From Sulfitobacter pontiacus (GTDB lineage Bacteria; Pseudomonadota; Alphaproteobacteria; Rhodobacterales; Rhodobacteraceae): a DNA stretch of 64,000 nucleotides. The notes under the pieces were generated by a model. That model was not told the origin of the DNA and searched no databases. It saw only the letters and a program-made list of their open reading frames with translations. The stretch lies in the NCBI RefSeq assembly GCF_040790665.1, contig NZ_CP160849.1, forward strand, positions 620,001 through 684,000. Reading direction: 5' to 3'. Both the position numbers and the translations under genes were made by a program. Positions 55,187 through 64,000 of this stretch are shown here, in pieces; position 1 is the first letter of the stretch, and each line of letters opens with the position of its first letter.

Positions 55187-56547
55187 CGACGTACCGGGCT
55201 CCGTTTTTTCCGTGGTTTGCCAGACTTACCGCGCAACTGGGAACGTTCAAGCAGACCTTCATACTGATGTGCAAGCAGATGGCTTTGTACCTGCTGGATC
55301 GTGTCCATGGTCACGGACACAACAATCAGCACCGACGTACCGCCAAAGTAGAACGGGATCGCAAACTGGCCGCGCAGGATTTCGGGCAGAATACAAACCG
55401 CTGCGAGGTAAAGCGACCCGAGCACAAGAATGCGGTTCACGACATATTCCAGATACTCGGCGGTTTTCTTACCGGGACGGATGCCGGGGACGAAACCGTT
55501 CTGGTTCTTCAGGTTGTCCGCAACCTCGTCAGGTTTGAAGCTGACGTTGAACGTGTAGAAATACGCAAAGAAGACGATCATCGCGACAAAGAACAGCAGG
55601 TACAGCGGCTGGCCGGGGCCGAAGTTGGCCAGCAGAACCGACATCACCGGACCGGTAGAATTGCCCGAGAACGTGCTGATCGTGACCGGCAGCAGCAACA
55701 AAGAGCTGGCAAAGATCGCAGGGATAACACCGGCGGGGTTCACCTTGACCGGCAGGTGCGAAGAACCGCCATCGTACATCTTTTGCCCAACCTGACGGCG
55801 CGGGTACTGGATGTGGATCTTGCGCAAGGCGCGTTCCATAAAGACGACGAACATGATCGTCGCGATAACCATAACCAGCACGCCAACGATAATCGCGGGG
55901 CTGATCGCACCAGAACGACCCGAAGAGAAGAACTGCGCAATCGCGGCAGGAACCTCGGCGATGATGCCAACAAAGATGATCAGCGAGATACCGTTACCGA
56001 TGCCGCGTGCGGTGATCTGCTCACCCAGCCACATCAGGAACATCGTGCCACCGACCAGCGTGATCATACAAGCGATGCGGAAATACATGCCCGGATCAGC
56101 GGCGATATCACCAGCCTCAAGGGAGACAGCCAAGCCATAGGCCTGAAGAGTCGCCAGAGCCACCGTACCGAAGCGGGTGTATTGGTTGATCTTCTTGCGC
56201 CCCTGCTCGCCCTCTTTCTTGAGCTGCTCAAGCGCGGGCACCATCGAGGTCATCAGCTGAACGATGATCGATGCAGAGATGTAGGGCATGATACCCAAGG
56301 CAAAGATCCCCATACGGCCAAGTGCGCCGCCGGTGAACATGGAAACCATGCCGCCGATACCTTGACCCGCGCTTTCCATAAACTGGCGCAGGGCGGTGCC
56401 GTCGATCCCGGGAACCGGAATGAACGTGCCAAGGCGATAAACGATCAACAACCCCAGAGTGAATAGAATCCGGTTGCGCAGGTCTGTCGCCTTGCCCAAC
56501 GCGGACCAACTGGTGTTGGCGGCCATGCTTTCGACGGCTGATACCAT
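55183..56547 (-). CDS. secY: Protein translocase subunit SecY
   Basis: From the ATG at 56547 the protein has 454 residues and ten transmembrane helices. The plug and pore motif is [15 protein letters not shown], and cytoplasmic loops such as [18 protein letters not shown] are conserved. It forms the protein-conducting channel. It precedes adk in the usual order. Confidence 0.97.
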   Translation of the reverse strand: MVSAVESMAANTSWSALGKATDLRNRILFTLGLLIVYRLGTFIPVPGIDGTALRQFMESAGQGIGGMVSMFTGGALGRMGIFALGIMPYISASIIVQLMTSMVPALEQLKKEGEQGRKKINQYTRFGTVALATLQAYGLAVSLEAGDIAADPGMYFRIACMITLVGGTMFLMWLGEQITARGIGNGISLIIFVGIIAEVPAAIAQFFSSGRSGAISPAIIVGVLVMVIATIMFVVFMERALRKIHIQYPRRQVGQKMYDGGSSHLPVKVNPAGVIPAIFASSLLLLPVTISTFSGNSTGPVMSVLLANFGPGQPLYLLFFVAMIVFFAYFYTFNVSFKPDEVADNLKNQNGFVPGIRPGKKTAEYLEYVVNRILVLGSLYLAAVCILPEILRGQFAIPFYFGGTSVLIVVSVTMDTIQQVQSHLLAHQYEGLLERSQLRGKSGKPRKKRSPVRR

Positions 56548-56667
56548 GATATAGGGCTCTTTCTTTGCAAAAACGCCGCCCAAGCCGTTTTCCGGCGGGC
56601 GGCATTTGGGAAAACTCGATTGACTATGTAAGCGGGACGCGTCCCGCTCACAAGGCAAAAGGTCGGG

Positions 56668-57150
56668 TTACGCGTCTGCGTTTGCCGCGGCAGGTGCTGT
56701 GACGGTCAGTTTGCCGCCCGCTTTTTCTACGGCTTCAACCGCGGATTTGGATGCACCGGATACCTGCAGATCAACCTTGGCGTTGAAATCGCCTTTGGCC
56801 AGAACGCGGATACCGTCCAACTTGCGACGGACCAGACCGGAGGAAATCAGGGCGTCCTCGGTGATCGCAGCGGAGGCGTCGATCTTTTTGGCGTCGATGA
56901 ATTTCTGGATCAGGCCCAGGTTCACAACGGCATAGGACTTCCGGTTTGGCTTGGTAAAGCCGCGCTTTGGAAGACGTTGGTACAAGGGCATCTGACCGCC
57001 TTCGTAACCGTTGATCGATACACCCGAACGGGATTTCTGACCTTTGATACCACGGCCACCCATTTTACCGGTGCCGGAACCAGGACCACGGCCTACGCGC
57101 TTGCGTTTCTTGGTGGCGCCTTCGTTGTCAGACAGTTCATGAAGTTTCAT
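56668..57150 (-). CDS. rplO: 50S ribosomal protein L15
   Basis: From the ATG at 57150 the protein has 160 residues and the glycine-rich start [20 protein letters not shown]. Its C-terminal end ([10 protein letters not shown]) is family-variable. It lies upstream of secY and is separated from rpmD by a terminator. Confidence 0.97.
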   Translation of the reverse strand: MKLHELSDNEGATKKRKRVGRGPGSGTGKMGGRGIKGQKSRSGVSINGYEGGQMPLYQRLPKRGFTKPNRKSYAVVNLGLIQKFIDAKKIDASAAITEDALISSGLVRRKLDGIRVLAKGDFNAKVDLQVSGASKSAVEAVEKAGGKLTVTAPAAANADA

Positions 57151-57307
57151 GTCGCTTCTCCTTTTGCCGGATGTGGCCCCCAGCGACGGGAGCGGCCAAA
57201 CGCGGCGTTGCATGATTCTTGTGGCGGACTGGTGGCCACTTGGGGCGTATAGACGGGAGGCCTAAAGGTTTCAAGCCCTGCCCCAACTCCCAGGTGCCCG
57301 AGACAAA

Positions 57308-57338
57308 TGAAAACGCCCCGTAGTTTCCCACGGGGCGT
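57308..57338 (-). terminator. Intrinsic terminator between rpmD and rplO
   Basis: Arms ACGCCCCGT (57313-57321) and ACGGGGCGT (57330-57338) pair perfectly around an 8-base loop, followed on the minus strand by TTTTCATTTGT. It lies about 50 bp after rpmD. The usual spc operon has no terminator here. Confidence 0.82.
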
Positions 57339-57386
57339 CGATACCGAGCAACAAGACCAATATAAAGTCTCTAGCTTTCTAGGCGT

Positions 57387-57575
57387 TCAGCCTTTTTCTT
57401 CGATGATCTCAACCATGTGAGAGATCTTGCGGATCATGCCGCGAACGGAAGGCGTGTCTTCCAGTTCACGCACACGGTGCATTTTGTTCAGACCCAGACC
57501 AATCAACGTAGCGCGCTGGTCGGCGGGGCGGCGGATTGGCGAGCCAACCTGCTTGATTACGATCGTCTTAGCCAT
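57387..57575 (-). CDS. rpmD: 50S ribosomal protein L30
   Basis: A 62-residue protein ([18 protein letters not shown], then [18 protein letters not shown]) is L30. It follows rpsE after 2 bp and ends the upstream part of the spc cluster before the terminator. Confidence 0.97.
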   Translation of the reverse strand: MAKTIVIKQVGSPIRRPADQRATLIGLGLNKMHRVRELEDTPSVRGMIRKISHMVEIIEEKG

Positions 57576-57577
57576 GC

Positions 57578-58159
57578 TTATGCCTCCTCAGCGACTTGTG
57601 CGGACGATTCAACATTGTCCTCACGCTTGGGCAGAATGTCTGCAACTTTCTTGCCGCGACGCTGAGCAACAGCACGTGGCGAAGATTCTTTTTTCAGGCC
57701 GTCCATGGTGGCGCGGATCATGTTGTAAGGGTTCTGGGTCCCGATGGACTTCGATACAACGTCCTTTACACCCAGCATTTCGAATACGGCACGCATTGGA
57801 CCACCGGCGATGATCCCGGTACCTTCTGGTGCTGTGCGCATTACAACGCGACCGGCGCCGTGACGGCCTTCCATGTCGTGGTGCAAAGTGCGGCCTTCGC
57901 GCAGCTGAACGCGGATCATTTGGCGCTTAGCTTGCTCGGTGGCTTTGCGAATGGCTTCTGGAACCTCTTTCGCTTTACCTTTGCCGAAACCTACGCGGCC
58001 CTTTTGGTCGCCAACAACGACAAGTGCAGCGAAGCCAAAGCGCTTACCACCCTTAACGGTTTTGGAAACGCGGTTGATCGCCACTAGGCGGTCGGCGAAT
58101 TCGGGTGTCTCGTCGCGTTGGTTGCGGCGGTTGCCACCCCGGTTGTCATCTCTTGCCAT
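57578..58159 (-). CDS. rpsE: 30S ribosomal protein S5
   Basis: The 193-residue protein has [20 protein letters not shown] and AVGIG-type [17 protein letters not shown]. It helps control decoding accuracy. The N-terminus is extended and basic ([14 protein letters not shown]), as in relatives. Confidence 0.97.
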   Translation of the reverse strand: MARDDNRGGNRRNQRDETPEFADRLVAINRVSKTVKGGKRFGFAALVVVGDQKGRVGFGKGKAKEVPEAIRKATEQAKRQMIRVQLREGRTLHHDMEGRHGAGRVVMRTAPEGTGIIAGGPMRAVFEMLGVKDVVSKSIGTQNPYNMIRATMDGLKKESSPRAVAQRRGKKVADILPKREDNVESSAQVAEEA

Positions 58160-58268
58160 GCGGCATCATCCTTTTGGTGCTGCGCTTGCGCGCGTCATAG
58201 AGTCAATCCAAGTGGGCAAAGCCCCCGGATCATCGAGGCGGCGCGAGACCCGCGCCGCCTACGTTCGC

Positions 58269-58628
58269 TTAGATTTTCAGACCGCCTTCACGGGCTGCAT
58301 CGGCCAAAGCTTTGATCTTGCCGTGGAACAGGAAACCGCCACGGTCAAAATACGCTTCGCTTACACCGGCCTTCTTGGCACGCTCGGCGATTGCCGAACC
58401 AACCTTGGTCGCTGCTTCGATGTTGTTCTTGCCAACAACGCCCAAGTCTTTTTCCATCGAGGACGCGGAAGCCAATGTGACCCCGTTTACGTCGTCGATC
58501 AGCTGGGCGCTGATGTTTTTGTTCGAGCGGTGAACGGAGAGGCGAAGACGCCCTGCGTTGACCCGGCGAAGTTTGTTCCGAACGCGCAGGCGGCGTTTCA
58601 GAAACAGTTGTCTTTTGCTGTTTGCCAT
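58269..58628 (-). CDS. rplR: 50S ribosomal protein L18
   Basis: The 119-residue protein ([19 protein letters not shown], then [18 protein letters not shown]) is L18, which binds 5S rRNA. It lies between rplF and rpsE with a 109-bp gap after it. Confidence 0.97.
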   Translation of the reverse strand: MANSKRQLFLKRRLRVRNKLRRVNAGRLRLSVHRSNKNISAQLIDDVNGVTLASASSMEKDLGVVGKNNIEAATKVGSAIAERAKKAGVSEAYFDRGGFLFHGKIKALADAAREGGLKI

Positions 58629-58639
58629 CTGTGCGATCC

Positions 58640-59173
58640 TTACTTCTTCTTGCCTTCTTTGCGGAAGACGAACTCACCCTTATAGCGGATGCCTTTGCCC
58701 TTGTAGGGCTCGGGCTTACGCCATGCGCGGATGTTCGCAGCGACCTGACCAACAAGCTGTTCGTCAATGCCTTCTACCACAATCTCGGTCTGTTTCGGTG
58801 CTGTGACTGTCACACCTTCAGGTGCCACATAGTCAACATCATGGGACAGGCCCAGGTTCAGTTTCAGCGTGTTGCCGTTCATGGCAGCACGATAACCAAC
58901 ACCCTGGATCTCAAGCTCTTTTTTGAAGCCTTCGGTGACGCCGGCAACCAGGTTGCTTACCATTGTGCGGCTCATGCCCCACTGCTGGCGTGCGCGCTTG
59001 GATTTGCCGCGTGGTGTGATGGTGACCACGTTGTCTTCGACAGCCAATGTAACGTCGTCAGTTGCTTTGAAGGAACGTGTTCCCTTGGGGCCTTTGACTT
59101 CGATGGTCTGGCCGCTCACGGATGCTGTAACACCGCTTGGCAGGTCGACCGGTTTTTTACCAATACGAGACAT
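58640..59173 (-). CDS. rplF: 50S ribosomal protein L6
   Basis: From the ATG at 59173 the protein has 177 residues ([19 protein letters not shown]). It ends GVRYKGE-type [17 protein letters not shown]. It binds near the sarcin-ricin loop. Confidence 0.97.
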   Translation of the reverse strand: MSRIGKKPVDLPSGVTASVSGQTIEVKGPKGTRSFKATDDVTLAVEDNVVTITPRGKSKRARQQWGMSRTMVSNLVAGVTEGFKKELEIQGVGYRAAMNGNTLKLNLGLSHDVDYVAPEGVTVTAPKQTEIVVEGIDEQLVGQVAANIRAWRKPEPYKGKGIRYKGEFVFRKEGKKK

Positions 59174-59183
59174 TTTGCTCTCC

Positions 59184-59576
59184 TTAGAATACGGTGCAGA
59201 GCACTTCGCCGCCAACATTCTGGCTGCGTGCATTCTGATCCGACATCACACCCTTGGGGGTGGAGACAATCGACACACCAAGGCCCTGACGGACAACGGG
59301 AATGTCATTGACGCCCATGTAGACGCGGCGACCGGGCTTGGAAACCCGCTTCAGCTCACGAATAACAGGTTCGCCCTCGTAGTACTTCAGGCTGATTTCA
59401 ATCGCGGGGTGGCCATCGGCGCCCGTTTTTGCTTCGTAGCCACGGATGTAGCCTTCGTCTGCAAGCACGTCCAGAACCCATGCACGCAGCTTGGAAGCAG
59501 GTGTCATGACAGTGGATTTGCCGCGCAGCGAAGAGTTACGGATGCGTGTCAGCATATCTGCGATAGGATCGTTCAT
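59184..59576 (-). CDS. rpsH: 30S ribosomal protein S8
   Basis: The 130-residue protein ([17 protein letters not shown]) has the S8 C-terminal signature [18 protein letters not shown]. In other bacteria S8 represses the spc operon by binding its mRNA; no such site was mapped here. Confidence 0.97.
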   Translation of the reverse strand: MNDPIADMLTRIRNSSLRGKSTVMTPASKLRAWVLDVLADEGYIRGYEAKTGADGHPAIEISLKYYEGEPVIRELKRVSKPGRRVYMGVNDIPVVRQGLGVSIVSTPKGVMSDQNARSQNVGGEVLCTVF

Positions 59577-59588
59577 CTGATGCGCTCC

Positions 59589-59894
59589 TTACCAGCTCGA
59601 CTTGACCATGCCGGGGATTTGGCCCGAAGAGCCAAGGTCCCGCAGCGCGATCCGCGAAATTTTCAGTTTACGGTAGTAAGCGTGTGGACGGCCTGTCAGC
59701 TGGCAACGGTTGTGCAGACGCACAGCGCTGGAGTTGCGAGGCAGTTTTGCCAGCTTCAGGGAGGCGCGGAAACGCTCTTCCATCGGCTTGGATTCGTCGC
59801 TTACGATCTCTTTCAAGGCAGCGCGCTTGGCAGCGTACTTCTTGACCAGTGCTTCGCGCTTCTTTTCGCGCTCGATCATGGATTTCTTAGCCAT
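59589..59894 (-). CDS. rpsN: 30S ribosomal protein S14
   Basis: The 101-residue form ([20 protein letters not shown]) is the long S14 without a zinc ribbon. It follows rplE after 19 bp and precedes rpsH by 12 bp. Confidence 0.97.
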   Translation of the reverse strand: MAKKSMIEREKKREALVKKYAAKRAALKEIVSDESKPMEERFRASLKLAKLPRNSSAVRLHNRCQLTGRPHAYYRKLKISRIALRDLGSSGQIPGMVKSSW

Positions 59895-59913
59895 ATCTAA
59901 ATCCTCCCCGCGC

Positions 59914-60477
59914 TTACGATGTGAAGGGCATGTTGAACGCTTTCAACAGTGCCTTCGCTTCAGCGTCGGTTTTCGCCGTGGTGGCGATCACGATGTCCAT
60001 TCCCCAAGTCTCATCAACTTTATCAAAGTCGATTTCGGGGAACACGATGTGCTCTTTCAAGCCCATGGCGTAGTTGCCACGGCCGTCAAAGCTGTTGCCG
60101 TTGATGCCGCGGAAGTCGCGGATACGAGGCATTGCGATCGTGATCAGACGATCCAGGAATTCGTACATACGCTCGCCACGCAGGGTTACTTTCGCACCCA
60201 AAGGCATGTCTTCACGTACGCGGAAACCAGCGATGGATTTCTTGGCAACAGTTGTCAGCGCTTTTTGGCCGGCGATTGTTGTCAGGTCTTCCTGTGCGGA
60301 TTTGGCTTTCTTGCTGTCACGAACAGCTTCTGCACCACAGCCGATGTTCAGAACGATTTTATCCAGACGCGGGATCTGCATTTCGTTCTTGTAACCGAAC
60401 TCTTCCTTCAGAGCAGCGCGAATTTTGTCCGCGTATTCGCCCTTCAGGCGGGGTGTGTATGTTGCGTTATCAAGCAT
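59914..60477 (-). CDS. rplE: 50S ribosomal protein L5
   Basis: The 187-residue protein has [19 protein letters not shown] and the ending [20 protein letters not shown]. It binds 5S rRNA. It starts 7 bp inside the end of rplX, so the two overlap. Confidence 0.97.
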   Translation of the reverse strand: MLDNATYTPRLKGEYADKIRAALKEEFGYKNEMQIPRLDKIVLNIGCGAEAVRDSKKAKSAQEDLTTIAGQKALTTVAKKSIAGFRVREDMPLGAKVTLRGERMYEFLDRLITIAMPRIRDFRGINGNSFDGRGNYAMGLKEHIVFPEIDFDKVDETWGMDIVIATTAKTDAEAKALLKAFNMPFTS

Positions 60478-60781
60478 CGATCACGTCCCCCGTGGTTTTT
60501 GCAAAGCGCACTTTCTTGTCGCCTTCGATTTTAAAGCCAACGCGGGTTGCTTTGCCGTTGGCATCAACCAGCGCCAGGTTGCTCAGATCGATGGGCATCG
60601 CTTTGGGAATACGGCCGCCTTGCGACGTCTGGGACTGACGCGTGGCGCGGATTGCCATGTTGATACCATCTACGATTGCTTTGTTGGCCTTTGGGTCAAC
60701 GGACGAGATGGAACCCGTCTTGCCCTTGTCCTTGCCAGCAAGCACGATGACTTTGTCACCTTTGCGAAGTTTAGCAGCCAT
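60470..60781 (-). CDS. rplX: 50S ribosomal protein L24
   Basis: The 103-residue protein ([20 protein letters not shown]) has the KOW motif. It is an early assembly protein. It shares one base with the rplN stop. Confidence 0.97.
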   Translation of the reverse strand: MAAKLRKGDKVIVLAGKDKGKTGSISSVDPKANKAIVDGINMAIRATRQSQTSQGGRIPKAMPIDLSNLALVDANGKATRVGFKIEGDKKVRFAKTTGDVIDA

Positions 60782-61149
60782 TACAGCACCTCCGGCGCAA
60801 GCGAGATAATCTTCATGAAGTTTTTGGCGCGCAGTTCGCGAACAACTGGGCCGAAGATACGTGTACCTACAGGTTCATTCGAGTTGTTCAGGATGACGGC
60901 GGCGTTACGATCGAAACGGATGGCTGTGCCATCTTCACGACGAACTTCCTTGGCAGTGCGAACGACGACGGCTTTACGCACGTCACCCTTTTTCACACGA
61001 CCGCGAGGGATGGCTTCCTTGACCGACACGACAATGATGTCGCCGACGGATGCGTATTTACGCTTGGAACCACCCAATACCTTGATGCACTGAACACGGC
61101 GCGCGCCGCTGTTGTCAGCAACATCCAGGTTGGTCTGCATCTGGATCAT
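60781..61149 (-). CDS. rplN: 50S ribosomal protein L14
   Basis: The 122-residue protein ([20 protein letters not shown]) is L14. The 157-bp gap to rpsQ is longer than usual for this cluster and has no gene; a short GCCC-GAAAT-GGGC hairpin lies near 61219. Confidence 0.97.
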   Translation of the reverse strand: MIQMQTNLDVADNSGARRVQCIKVLGGSKRKYASVGDIIVVSVKEAIPRGRVKKGDVRKAVVVRTAKEVRREDGTAIRFDRNAAVILNNSNEPVGTRIFGPVVRELRAKNFMKIISLAPEVL

Positions 61150-61306
61150 TTGGTTTCTCCCGACCTTCTGGGGGGCGATGCGTGCCCTAACCCCAGGGTT
61201 TCGATTATATTGGTCTGCCCGAAATGGGCATCTCGCTAGTGCCTTTGGGCCTTGCCGCCCTCAGAGTCAAGGGAAACAAGGACCTCAGGCCCGAGCGAGC
61301 AGTACC

Positions 61307-61546
61307 TTAAGCCTCAGCGGCTTGCAGCACTTCCCAACGTTTGGTTTTCGACTTTGGTGCACATTCGATGATGCGAACAGCGTCGCCCACTTTAAATGTG
61401 TTGTTCTCATCGTGCGCCCGGTATTTTTTGGACTTACGAATGGTTTTCTTCAGAACCGGGTGCGTAAAGCGACGCTCTACGGATACGGTTACTGTCTGTG
61501 CGTTGGCATCGCTTGTCACGGTGCCTGTCAGGATACGTTTGGGCAT
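61307..61546 (-). CDS. rpsQ: 30S ribosomal protein S17
   Basis: The 79-residue protein ([19 protein letters not shown]) is S17, an early binder of 16S rRNA. It follows rpmC after 15 bp. Confidence 0.97.
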   Translation of the reverse strand: MPKRILTGTVTSDANAQTVTVSVERRFTHPVLKKTIRKSKKYRAHDENNTFKVGDAVRIIECAPKSKTKRWEVLQAAEA

Positions 61547-61561
61547 ACTCTCAGGCTCCTA

Positions 61562-61768
61562 TTATTCAGCAGATGCCGCGGCAGCGGCTTTCTGGTTCAG
61601 AACGGTTTTGACACGTGCGACGTCACGCTTAACGGTCTTCAAACGTGCGGAGTTCTCCAGCTGGCCTGTGGCTTGCTGGAAACGCAGGTTGAAGGATTCT
61701 TTTTTCAGGTTTACAAGCTCATCGCGGAGTTGATCCGGCGTCTTGTCGTGCAGTTCTTTGGCGTTCAT
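61562..61768 (-). CDS. rpmC: 50S ribosomal protein L29
   Basis: The 68-residue protein ([20 protein letters not shown]) is L29. It now heads its own transcript, because unrelated genes lie upstream instead of rplP. A 22-codon leader frame with its own binding site overlaps the rpmC start by four bases. Confidence 0.97.
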   Translation of the reverse strand: MNAKELHDKTPDQLRDELVNLKKESFNLRFQQATGQLENSARLKTVKRDVARVKTVLNQKAAAAASAE

Positions 61769-61833
61769 CGCCTCTTCCTTTCGACATCACCAGTAGGCCC
61801 CTTATGGGTGACCATGATTCTGGTGGAGTTCAT
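61765..61833 (-). CDS. Possible 22-codon leader peptide coupled to rpmC
   Basis: An ATG at 61833 with GAGGAA eight bases before it opens a frame of 22 codons ([18 protein letters not shown], then RKRR). It stops at a TGA that overlaps the rpmC start (ATGA). The arrangement resembles translational coupling. It could also be chance; the peptide matches no protein I know. Confidence 0.4.
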   Translation of the reverse strand: MNSTRIMVTHKGPTGDVERKRR

Positions 61834-61929
61834 GTGAAAGGTTCCTCTACAGGCCCTACCCCTGTTTGGCAAGCAAGCTTTCTATAAAACCGTATCGCCA
61901 CCCAGAACAGGCTGATATAGAACGACCCT

Positions 61930-62550
61930 ATGTCACAGATAGAATCCCTTTTCGTCACCCGTCTTTACCGCGCCGCCCTGTCCGAGCACGGTCAACCCGT
62001 TGATCCGGCCGAGCTGGAGGCCGCGTGCCTGTCCATCGCCGAGGATGACGAGGCCGGGCAGGAATGGTGCGAGGAGCATGATTTCCCGGGCTACACCAGC
62101 TATGCGTCGCTCACCGATCTGCCGTGGCGCTTCCCGATCTTCAAGACCGTTAAGAAAGCGCTGGATAAACACGTCAAAGCCTTTGCAAAGGAACTGGCGT
62201 TTGATCTGGACGGGCGCAAGCTCAAGCTGGAAGACCTCTGGATTAACATCCTACCCGAAGGCGGTATCCATACGGCGCATATCCATCCCCATTCGGTGAT
62301 CTCCGGCACGACCTATGTGGCGATGCCCGAAGGCACGAGCGCGCTTAAGCTCGAAGATCCGCGGCTGCCGATGATGATGGCTGCCCCCGGTCGCAAGAAA
62401 GACGCCCCGCGGGAGCTGCGCCAGTTCGTCTATGCAGAACCCGTCGTCGGTGACGTGCTGCTTTGGGAAAGCTGGCTGCGGCACGAAGTGCCGATGAACA
62501 TGTCCGAAGACGATCGCATCTCGGTCTCGTTCAACTACGCCTGGGGTTAA
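61930..62550 (+). CDS. Putative 2-oxoglutarate/Fe(II)-dependent oxygenase (TIGR02466-like)
   Basis: The 206-residue protein matches the TIGR02466/PF13759 oxygenase group. Candidate iron ligands are His in HTAHIHPHSVISG (near residue 115) and His in WLRHEVPMN (near residue 183). The 2-oxoglutarate Arg would be in DRISVSFNYAW. The opening VTRLYRAALSEHG also fits the group. It is on the opposite strand to the ribosomal genes around it and overlaps the stop of the small gene by four bases. The substrate is unknown. Confidence 0.8.
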   Translation: MSQIESLFVTRLYRAALSEHGQPVDPAELEAACLSIAEDDEAGQEWCEEHDFPGYTSYASLTDLPWRFPIFKTVKKALDKHVKAFAKELAFDLDGRKLKLEDLWINILPEGGIHTAHIHPHSVISGTTYVAMPEGTSALKLEDPRLPMMMAAPGRKKDAPRELRQFVYAEPVVGDVLLWESWLRHEVPMNMSEDDRISVSFNYAWG

Positions 62551-62759
62551 CCACGTTTGGGCGGCGTTGCCTTGCGCGCCGCCTCTTGCTCTTTGATCGC
62601 GGCCTTTTCCTCTTTCGTCAGCTTATTGCCCCACTGATTATTGCTAAGACCCAGATCATCCGGCATCGGCTTGGTCTTGCCCTTTTTGATCGTACCCCCC
62701 TTCTCAAGAAACGCTTTGATCAGGTCTTCGTCGGTGGTGGGCTTGGGCACATGTTTCAT
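62547..62759 (-). CDS. Small charged protein of 70 residues
   Basis: A short protein (MKHVPKPTTDEDLIKAFLEK, then GGTIKKGKTKPMPDDLG) is rich in Lys and Glu with no membrane segment. The C-terminal half (KEEKAAIKEQEAARKATPP) is probably helical. Its end overlaps the oxygenase end in a convergent arrangement. It could be a nucleic-acid- or ribosome-associated factor, but nothing in the sequence proves this. Confidence 0.7.
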   Translation of the reverse strand: MKHVPKPTTDEDLIKAFLEKGGTIKKGKTKPMPDDLGLSNNQWGNKLTKEEKAAIKEQEAARKATPPKRG

Positions 62760-62972
62760 GTCAGCTCCTATAGGCAGGTTAGCCCGAGCCTATGCGCCAC
62801 GCCTTGCGCTGGCTAGACCCTGCCGCCGCTTATTCATCATGCATTAATGTTTCAAAAACCGCGGGCTGGATCACGTCACCGCGGGTTCAGCAGCTTATGA
62901 CTAGGATTGCATGTGTCCCGGTGCCATCTCGACCCCGTTACCGTAAACGATGCGCACATAAGGAAGCCCCAC

Positions 62973-63437
62973 GTGGATACCCCAAACCAAATCCCCCTGC
63001 CCGCCCTTGCCCTTGCCGGTCTGGTCGGCGAACTCACATTCGAGGCCTACGCATGGCTCGCCTCTCCCGTCCTGTTCGGCGTCAAGCTAGAACCCGCGAA
63101 CCTGGTCATCGGGCTAAGCAAAAAGCTTTTGGGCCTCGACCTGACTTACGGCGCGGCCTTCGCGGTCCACTTCCTGATTGGAGCGTTAGGATTTGCAGCG
63201 GTGGTCTATCTGACCAAGCGGATGACACAGCTCGGCTATTTCGGCGCGGGTGCCCTGGCCGGAGTCATCTTGTGGTTTGTCGCCCAAGGTATTTTGGCAC
63301 CGCTGATGGGGCGTAGCTTCATGATGGGTTTTGGCACCTACACGCAGTCATCCTTCGTGGGGCACGTGGGCATGACCATTGTCATCGCGATGGTCTGGCA
63401 AAAACTGGCGCGCCGCCCCGCCAAGCTGTTTACCTAA
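62973..63437 (+). CDS. Four-helix membrane protein of unknown function
   Basis: I start at the GTG at 62973, which has AGGAAG six bases upstream, giving 154 residues. Four hydrophobic segments are visible (LALAGLVGELTFEAYAWLA, FAVHFLIGALGFAAVVYL, GALAGVILWFVAQGILA, and VGHVGMTIVIAMVWQ). A Phe/Met/Gly-rich loop (GRSFMMGFGTYTQSS) lies between the last two. I do not recognise the family. It ends at a strong terminator before rplP. Confidence 0.75.
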   Translation: MDTPNQIPLPALALAGLVGELTFEAYAWLASPVLFGVKLEPANLVIGLSKKLLGLDLTYGAAFAVHFLIGALGFAAVVYLTKRMTQLGYFGAGALAGVILWFVAQGILAPLMGRSFMMGFGTYTQSSFVGHVGMTIVIAMVWQKLARRPAKLFT

Positions 63438-63460
63438 ACCCCGCACCGACCGACAAAAAC

Positions 63461-63494
63461 AAAAGCCCCCGCTGATGTCTCAGCGGGGGCTTTT
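63461..63494. terminator. Bidirectional terminator after rplP and the membrane gene
   Basis: Arms AAAAGCCCCCGCTGA and TCAGCGGGGGCTTTT pair perfectly around a 4-base loop. T-runs follow on both strands. It ends the plus-strand membrane gene and the rpsC-rplP transcript, so rpmC and later genes need their own promoter. Confidence 0.92.
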
Positions 63495-63529
63495 CTATTC
63501 ATTCTCCGACAGATGTCGAAGCGAAGGTC

Positions 63530-63943
63530 TTACCAATCTTCGCGTACAACGACGCGGGTTTTGATAGGCAGCTTCATCGCGGCAAGACGCAGAGCTTCTT
63601 GTGCAACGTCCTCGGCGACACCGTCGATTTCGAACATAACACGGCCTGGCTTGACCTTGCAGACCCAACGATCCACGGAACCTTTACCTTTACCCATACG
63701 AACTTCGATGGGCTTTGCGGTGACAGGTACATCCGGGAAAATACGGATCCAGACACGACCTTGACGCTTCATGTGACGCGTCATGGCACGACGAGCAGCT
63801 TCGATCTGACGTGCAGTCACACGCTCGGGCTCGAGAGCCTTCAGACCGTAGGTGCCAAAGTTCAGGTCAGACCCGCCCTTTGCCACACCTTTGATACGGC
63901 CTTTGTGCTGCTTGCGGAATTTAGTACGCTTTGGTTGTAGCAT
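63530..63943 (-). CDS. rplP: 50S ribosomal protein L16
   Basis: The 137-residue protein ([19 protein letters not shown]) includes WVRIFPD-type [19 protein letters not shown] and the arginine-rich loop that is hydroxylated in some bacteria. It follows rpsC after 13 bp. Downstream lies a terminator instead of the usual rpmC. Confidence 0.98.
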   Translation of the reverse strand: MLQPKRTKFRKQHKGRIKGVAKGGSDLNFGTYGLKALEPERVTARQIEAARRAMTRHMKRQGRVWIRIFPDVPVTAKPIEVRMGKGKGSVDRWVCKVKPGRVMFEIDGVAEDVAQEALRLAAMKLPIKTRVVVREDW

Positions 63944-63956
63944 CTTTCATTCCCCC

Positions 63957-64000
63957 TTAGCGACGACCGCCGGCACCGCGTGGTGCTGGGCCGTCTTGCA
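63957..64000 (-). CDS. rpsC: 30S ribosomal protein S3, C-terminal end
   Basis: Only the last 13 codons and stop are in the window, reading QDGPAPRGAGGRR. This basic Gly/Arg tail is typical of the S3 C-terminus in alphaproteobacteria, and the place before rplP is the usual one. The rest of the gene lies beyond the right edge. Confidence 0.85.
   Translation of the reverse strand, partial: QDGPAPRGAGGRR

Noticed and set aside
55267..56466. Open frame of 399 codons opposite secY
   Set aside because: It is rich in Arg, His and Gln, as expected for antisense of membrane-protein codons. secY is intact on the other strand.
1..64000. Mobile elements, prophage, CRISPR arrays or defence systems
   Set aside because: No transposase, integrase, direct-repeat array or toxin-antitoxin pair was found; all regions are ordinary chromosomal genes.

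Overview
This 64 kb window looks like chromosomal core sequence from an alphaproteobacterium of the family Rhodobacteraceae, most likely the marine Roseobacter group. The evidence is gene content and order (bztABCD, TRAP transporter genes, a DUF2474 partner to cydAB, rpmH-rnpA-yidD-ttcA-yidC-ysxC-argB, an ATP12 chaperone), GC-rich coding sequence, and start codons that include GTG and TTG. The genus is not resolved; a Sulfitobacter/Roseobacter-like organism would fit. No insertion sequence, prophage, CRISPR array or defence island was seen.

Left part (1-19 kb): a clipped rsmE diverges from ubiA. An OmpA-family envelope protein and a small membrane coiled-coil protein follow. A minus-strand unit carries moaE, moaD, pgsA and uvrC. 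A 284-bp AT-rich gap upstream of uvrC holds a perfect DnaA box, a tandem near-copy and a GANTC site. Next come an SDR reductase, a Ca/Na antiporter coupled to a 55-residue cysteine-rich protein, an S49 peptidase, an ABC-2 exporter pair, a lone CoxG-like protein, a quinone oxidoreductase, a cytochrome bd oxidase (cydA, cydB and a 36-residue partner), and a two-component system divergent from a single-PDZ HtrA protease.

Central accessory metabolism (19-30.5 kb): seven tightly packed minus-strand genes encode an N-formylglutamate amidohydrolase-like enzyme, a TRAP transporter (DctQ, DctM, DctP), a glutamine-synthetase-like ligase, an aldehyde dehydrogenase and an iron alcohol dehydrogenase. They diverge from an RpiR regulator. 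I read this as a likely uptake and gamma-glutamylation route for an amine or amino alcohol. Beyond the regulator lie two biosynthetic polyamine genes, carboxynorspermidine decarboxylase and dehydrogenase. A tRNA-Arg(ACG), an orphan histidine kinase, a mercuric-reductase-like flavoprotein and a TVP38 membrane protein follow.

34.7-47 kb: the ribosome/membrane-biogenesis block rpmH-rnpA-yidD-ttcA-(dead EAL protein)-yidC-(broken MOSC gene)-ysxC-argB-sixA, then the convergent bztABCD amino-acid transporter. 47-51.7 kb: a compact minus-strand unit degQ-rarA-crcB-rluA-type synthase-atp12.

51.7-64 kb: the ribosomal-protein supercluster on the minus strand, from rpsC (clipped) to rplQ, including secY, adk and rpoA. 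It is interrupted between rplP and rpmC by a 2-oxoglutarate-type oxygenase, a tiny basic protein and a membrane protein. Intrinsic terminators split it further after rpmD and after adk. The most interesting items are the gamma-glutamylation operon, the oxygenase beside rplP, the DnaA-box region upstream of uvrC, and the decayed MOSC gene.
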